DNA of 7,853 bases, from contig JAFGBW010000186.1 of the NCBI GenBank assembly GCA_016932965.1, positions 1 to 7,853 of the forward strand. The letters run 5' to 3'. The stretch is from Candidatus Auribacterota bacterium. GTDB lineage: Bacteria > Auribacterota > JAFGBW01. The notes beneath the pieces were generated by a model. It did no database searches. It saw only the letters and a list, made by a program, of their open reading frames with translations, and was not told the DNA's origin. Position 1 is the stretch's first letter, and each line of letters starts with the position of its first letter. Position numbers and translations under genes: made by a program. Below, piece by piece: positions 4,823-7,853 of this stretch.

Positions 4823-6684
4823 TGGCCTCTTCTTCCACTGATCTGTTGATACAATCCCTTTACGCGGCTTCGAATTCGTCTCTTTCTGATTCCTTGAAGA
4901 ACAGCCTTAAATCCGGCCAGACCGTTCTGGCTCAAATCTTGGAGACTATGGCGGACGGCCAGTTTTTATTATTCATGAAAGGTCAGACCGTTCTGGCCCA
5001 TTCTAACATTGCCTTTAGCAAAGGGGAAACCATCCGGGCAAAAGTCGAGACCATCGAGCCTCAACTGGTTTTGAAATTCATTGAATCTGCCCGCCAGTCT
5101 CCCGAGGCAACGCAGGATGCCCCTATAAAAGATCAACTTTCCAGGATGAACATTCTGCCCGCCCCAGATAATATCACTGCAGCAAAATGTTTTGCCAGGG
5201 AACTGATGCCCCTCAAAACAGAGACTTTCACTCCCTTTTTAGATTTCATTCAGAAGATGAATTTATCTGATCAAAAAGACATAGCCATTGCCGTAAAAAT
5301 GGTTAAACATGATATGGCTTTGACACAACATTTATTTGAGAAAGTTAGACCTTATTTTGCTGAAACGGAAAAGGGGTCTTTATCCGTTCCCCATCTTGTT
5401 GAAACACTCAAGAGAATTCAACCGGATCTCCCGGCATCTCTTTCCGCTTCGACAGCCTCCGTTATTAAAAATTTGGAATTGGCTTTGCAGAACACCTTTT
5501 TTTCTTCTTCTTCCAGTGCAGATCAAATTTTTTCGGCCATTAAAAACACACTTGATTTTTCCGGATTTTCTTTTGAAAAAATGTTCCTGGCTGCCATGGT
5601 TAAACAGGTCTTTGAGCCTTCCCAATTCATGGAAAGTTTTCCCAAACTCATGGAAATATCCAAGGAGATATTGTCGCAGTTATCTCCTCAGCCAGTTTTA
5701 TCTTCACCCGACGCCGGATTCTCGCAGACCGTGAAGGAATGGCTCTCTTCCGTTACGGAGGTTTACCAGCAATTAACCGTTCCCTCACAGGCCGGTGCCG
5801 ATGCTTTGGTGGATCCTGATTTATCAAAAGGATTGGATATTTTGAAAATGTTGCAGCGTTCGGATTCTTTCTTATCCATGATCAAGTCTCACTCTGTCCC
5901 TGGTATTTTTATTGGAAAGAACATCCAGGAAGAGTTGGTTCAGATCATCCAGAATTTGATGCCGGGTAAACCAGCTGTTTCTTCTGAAACAAAACTCCTT
6001 TCCGATGATCAATCGTCAAGGATGTTTCTTTCTTCCAATGGCCCTTTATCTGAAACTCTCGTCAAAGTACCTGTTAACGCTAAAGAAGAACTCATGAAAC
6101 TAAACAATCTGTTTGAGGAAAAAGGATTGTCCGAGACGAATCAGGTTTTGACTCCTGTCAGGAAAGGGTCTTTTGAGGACCTTTCCATCAAGGAAATACC
6201 GGTTCAAAGAGTCCAGCAGGAAATTCAGGGAGCGCTCGACGGGATCACACAAAAACAGATAGATTCTCTACCCGTGTCAACGGATTCTCCCCGCAACCAG
6301 GAAATATCGCTTTATTGGCTGAATCCGGAAGGGTGCCCAAACGAGTTGAAAATTCTATTTGAAGAACATTCCTCCTGGGGGCAACAAAATGAAAAAAACA
6401 AGGCCTTCCGCATCTTTTTTTCTATGGATCTGTCCAACCTGGGTGCCTTTGAAATCAATCTGTTAGAGCAAAACCACAATATGGAGATCGTGTTTGTTTC
6501 CAAAGAGGAAAAGGTGATGTCCTTTTTCAAGGAAAACAGCGATTCTTTGACAGAGGCTCTTCGAAAGGCGGGCATTCATTCCGTGATCGTGAAAACCGTT
6601 AAAGCCGGCGGCGCCTCTTTGGCCGCACCCATTTCGTCTCCATCTCATATTCTCAAATTTCCTAATATTGACATCACGGTTTGA
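4822..6684 (+). CDS. fliK: FliK-like flagellar hook-length control protein
   Basis: 620 residues. In this family FliK is exported through the flagellar type III apparatus and acts as the ruler that ends hook growth and switches FlhB specificity to filament substrates. The N-terminus (about 32-92) is a small beta-rich module (GQTVLAQILETMADGQFLLF, then KGETIRAKVETIEPQLVLKF) of a kind seen in many deltaproteobacterial-type FliK proteins. The long middle (about 95-490) is Ser/Thr/Gln-rich, predicted mostly helical and poorly conserved. The C-terminal switch domain (about 527-596) has FRIFFSMDLSNLGAFEINLL (529-548) and ends ALRKAGIHSVIVKTV, matching the Flg_hook pattern. The ATG overlaps the preceding stop (TGATG) with no strong ribosome binding site, implying coupled translation. 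A 17-nt near-repeat duplicates GQTVLA at residues 32-37 and 54-59. The family call is good; naming it fliK rests on the C-terminal domain and position. Confidence 0.87.
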   Translation: MASSSTDLLIQSLYAASNSSLSDSLKNSLKSGQTVLAQILETMADGQFLLFMKGQTVLAHSNIAFSKGETIRAKVETIEPQLVLKFIESARQSPEATQDAPIKDQLSRMNILPAPDNITAAKCFARELMPLKTETFTPFLDFIQKMNLSDQKDIAIAVKMVKHDMALTQHLFEKVRPYFAETEKGSLSVPHLVETLKRIQPDLPASLSASTASVIKNLELALQNTFFSSSSSADQIFSAIKNTLDFSGFSFEKMFLAAMVKQVFEPSQFMESFPKLMEISKEILSQLSPQPVLSSPDAGFSQTVKEWLSSVTEVYQQLTVPSQAGADALVDPDLSKGLDILKMLQRSDSFLSMIKSHSVPGIFIGKNIQEELVQIIQNLMPGKPAVSSETKLLSDDQSSRMFLSSNGPLSETLVKVPVNAKEELMKLNNLFEEKGLSETNQVLTPVRKGSFEDLSIKEIPVQRVQQEIQGALDGITQKQIDSLPVSTDSPRNQEISLYWLNPEGCPNELKILFEEHSSWGQQNEKNKAFRIFFSMDLSNLGAFEINLLEQNHNMEIVFVSKEEKVMSFFKENSDSLTEALRKAGIHSVIVKTVKAGGASLAAPISSPSHILKFPNIDITV

Positions 6685-6946
6685 GAGCAGTTAAAAAGTA
6701 AATGGTGAATAGTTATCCAAAAAATGAAAAAAAACAATGATCCTGAAGGACACGAAAGAAATGAGGAAAAATGTTGAGTGATGAGTTTCGACTCAAAATT
6801 TAAACCCGGCTACCTTATCTTTTGTGTTCTTTGTGGTACTAATTTTAGATAACCAGTCGTATGCAGTCGAACTTGAGGTGCAGGCTTGTATTTGAATAAT
6901 CCAATTCATGGTTATGAGTGATATTGATATATAGTTGAGACAAAGT
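6685..6946 (+). other. Spacer between fliK and the FlhB-like gene
   Basis: A 262-base AT-rich spacer that breaks an otherwise overlapping flagellar gene run. It has no open frame on the plus strand worth calling; minus-strand frames here are antisense shadows of the FlhB-like gene. It contains a palindromic repeat element (listed separately) and, inside that, a small hairpin TGAGT-TTCG-ACTCA (6782-6795). It may also carry the FlhB-like gene's own promoter, but none stands out. Confidence 0.6.
6742..6837. repeat. 96-bp palindromic element, copy 2 (degenerate)
   Basis: The left arm (6742-6758, core GAAGGACACGAA at 6745-6756) and right arm (6819-6837, TTTTGTGTTCTTTGTGGTA and flank) are imperfect inverted repeats, about 12 of 18 positions. 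The left core is identical to that of the element at 3447-3535 and the total length is similar, so I treat them as two members of one dispersed family. The interior sequences differ apart from being non-coding. Confidence 0.45.
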
Positions 6947-7222
6947 ATGAAAGAGAAATTTTCTCCCAAGAAAAAGGCAGTGGCGCTGCAATACAAGGAA
7001 AAGAAACACCGGGCGCCTGTGATGATTGCCAAGGGATACGGATCCATTGCAGAAAAGATCATCGAGATTGCGAAAAAACACGGTTTGCACATTCATGAGG
7101 ATGCGGATATGGTGGAAGTGCTTTCCCGGCTTGATATTGGACAGGAAATCCCGGAGTATCTTTACAAGGCCATTGCAGAAATTTTGGCGTTTGTATATAA
7201 ATTGAATAAACAATATCACTAA
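6947..7222 (+). CDS. Stand-alone FlhB C-terminal-domain protein
   Basis: 91 residues resembling only the cytoplasmic C-terminal domain of FlhB/YscU/EscU export-switch proteins, as in the short FlhB homologues often called FlhX or FhlB. Diagnostic stretches are KKKAVALQY (8-16), APVMIAKGYGSIAEKIIEIAKKHG (23-46), HEDADMVEVLSRLDIGQEIPE (50-70) and AIAEILAFVYKLN (75-87). The transmembrane half and the self-cleaving NPTH motif of full FlhB are absent, so it can only act as a partial mimic or accessory of the export gate. The start is the ATG with GAGA (6937-6940) 6 nt ahead; a TTG at 6935 is an in-frame alternative adding four residues. In related genomes such genes usually directly follow fliK; here a repeat-bearing spacer intervenes. 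A full-length flhB is expected elsewhere in the genome. Confidence 0.88.
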   Translation: MKEKFSPKKKAVALQYKEKKHRAPVMIAKGYGSIAEKIIEIAKKHGLHIHEDADMVEVLSRLDIGQEIPEYLYKAIAEILAFVYKLNKQYH

Positions 7223-7524
7223 AAGCTGAGTCCTGAAAAAATACATATTTGAAATGTTATATAATTATTTATTACTCATTGAATCTTAAGAAGAGGAATT
7301 CAGAATCCGGAATAATAGAAGATAATCACAGTGAATCCTAAAAAACCTAAAATGAAGAAATTAGGCAGATAAACTTTAAATAGAGAATGATTCAATAGCG
7401 TTGGAGATGGGAGATTTTTGAATTCTGACTCATGAATTCCTATCATAAACAAAGAAGTAGCAAATAAATCTCGTGAAATGGACAAATAAATTATTCGTTA
7501 ACAATTTTTCTGGATATGAATGAT
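7223..7524. other. Spacer between the FlhB-like gene and the receiver gene
   Basis: A 302-base, very AT-rich stretch with no supported gene. The minus-strand frame 7485-7300 (61 codons) is open but has no recognisable similarity and lies largely within a palindromic repeat element (7295-7440, listed separately). Promoter elements for the receiver gene probably lie between 7441 and 7524, but I cannot point to a clear one. Confidence 0.6.
7295..7440. repeat. 146-bp element with GGAATTCA/TGAATTCC inverted ends
   Basis: The ends GGAATTCA (7295-7302) and TGAATTCC (7433-7440) are perfect 8-base inverted repeats. The pairing continues inward imperfectly, left GAATCCGGAAT against the complement of right ATTCTGACTC with one offset base. 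The interior carries no convincing gene. This is a different family from the GAAGGACACGAA elements. A related word GAATTCAGAAT also occurs at 933-943 upstream of serC. The likely nature is a short dispersed non-coding repeat. Confidence 0.45.
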
Positions 7525-7853
7525 ATGGGCAGAACCGTTTTAATCGCAGACGATCAGGCTTTCATGCGGCACATTCTGGGGACGGATCTCAGTTCTCACG
7601 GCTATACAATCCATTATGCGGAAAATGGAAGAGATGCGGTCTCCAAAGCCAAGGAAATCATGCCCGATATTATTTTACTGGATATCATGATGCCGGTCAT
7701 GGACGGGTATGAAGCCTGCGCTCAGATAAGGAAGGAGCCCCTCATTAAAGACATTCCGGTTATTTTCCTTACTGCCAATGCCCAGAAGTCCGCCATCATC
7801 AAGGCTGTCCAGGCCGGCGGCAATGATTATGCCGTTAAAAGTCCTGATTCTTC
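7525..7853 (+). CDS. CheY-like single receiver protein (3' end beyond window)
   Basis: 109 codons of a response-regulator receiver domain are visible, almost the whole fold. It starts MGRTVLIADDQAFMRH, with acidic pocket D9 and D10, phosphoacceptor D53 in LLDIMMPVMDG (51-61), switch threonine T83 in FLTAN and conserved lysine K105. After the lysine it reads KSPDS rather than the usual KPF. The window ends there, so a C-terminal output domain cannot be excluded. Start choice: ATG 7525 matches the usual M-x-K/R-x-VLI opening and has GGA at 7512-7514; the in-frame ATG at 7516 would add three residues. Next to flagellar genes, it may be a chemotaxis CheY or a motility regulator, but the sequence alone does not decide. 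Confidence 0.88.
   Translation, partial: MGRTVLIADDQAFMRHILGTDLSSHGYTIHYAENGRDAVSKAKEIMPDIILLDIMMPVMDGYEACAQIRKEPLIKDIPVIFLTANAQKSAIIKAVQAGGNDYAVKSPDS

Noticed and set aside
6793-7246. Minus-strand open frames of 99 and 133 codons
   Set aside because: They are antisense to the FlhB-like gene, whose protein is clearly recognisable, and the antisense proteins resemble nothing.
7300-7485. Minus-strand 61-codon hydrophobic frame
   Set aside because: It lies mostly within a palindromic repeat in AT-rich DNA, with no similarity and no convincing ribosome binding site.

Overview
The window looks like chromosomal DNA from a motile, probably Gram-negative bacterium and is moderately AT-rich by eye. 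The nearest style I recognise is the Desulfobacterota (Deltaproteobacteria) or Nitrospirota. This rests on the gene order fliA, small charged protein, fliK-like, FlhB C-terminal homologue, and on the domain style of the FliK-like protein. It is an inference, not a taxonomic assignment.

Left half, all on the minus strand and read right to left: a short soluble histidine-kinase-like protein (3194-2445) is followed, with a TTGA stop/start overlap, by an NtrC-type sigma-54-dependent response regulator (2448-1072). A 310-base gap without a convincing gene comes next, then serC (761 to the window edge, 3' end missing), encoding phosphoserine aminotransferase of serine and PLP biosynthesis. The kinase-like protein keeps its phosphoacceptor histidine motif but appears to have lost every ATP-binding motif, while its partner regulator is intact.

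Middle: a 544-base divergent non-coding region (3195-3738) separates the two-component pair from the flagellar genes. It is unusually rich in inverted repeats: four separate dyads, one of which overlaps an 89-base palindromic element.

Right half, plus strand: fliA (sigma-28), a small highly charged protein and a FliK-like hook-length protein are packed with overlapping ends (3739-6684) and look like one operon. After a 262-base gap holding a second, related repeat element comes a stand-alone FlhB C-terminal-domain protein (6947-7222). A 302-base gap with a different palindromic element follows, then a CheY-like receiver protein cut off by the window end (7525 onward).

Functionally, FliA would direct late flagellar promoters, FliK and the FlhB-like protein belong to export and hook-length control of the flagellar type III apparatus, and the two-component pair next door may control flagellar or other sigma-54 genes, although I found no canonical sigma-54 promoter here by eye. 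I see no CRISPR array, tRNA, rRNA, transposase or phage gene. No clearly new multi-gene system is evident. The most interesting item is the kinase-dead, ChpT/Spo0B-like architecture of the histidine protein, followed by the repeat elements that occupy the flagellar spacers.
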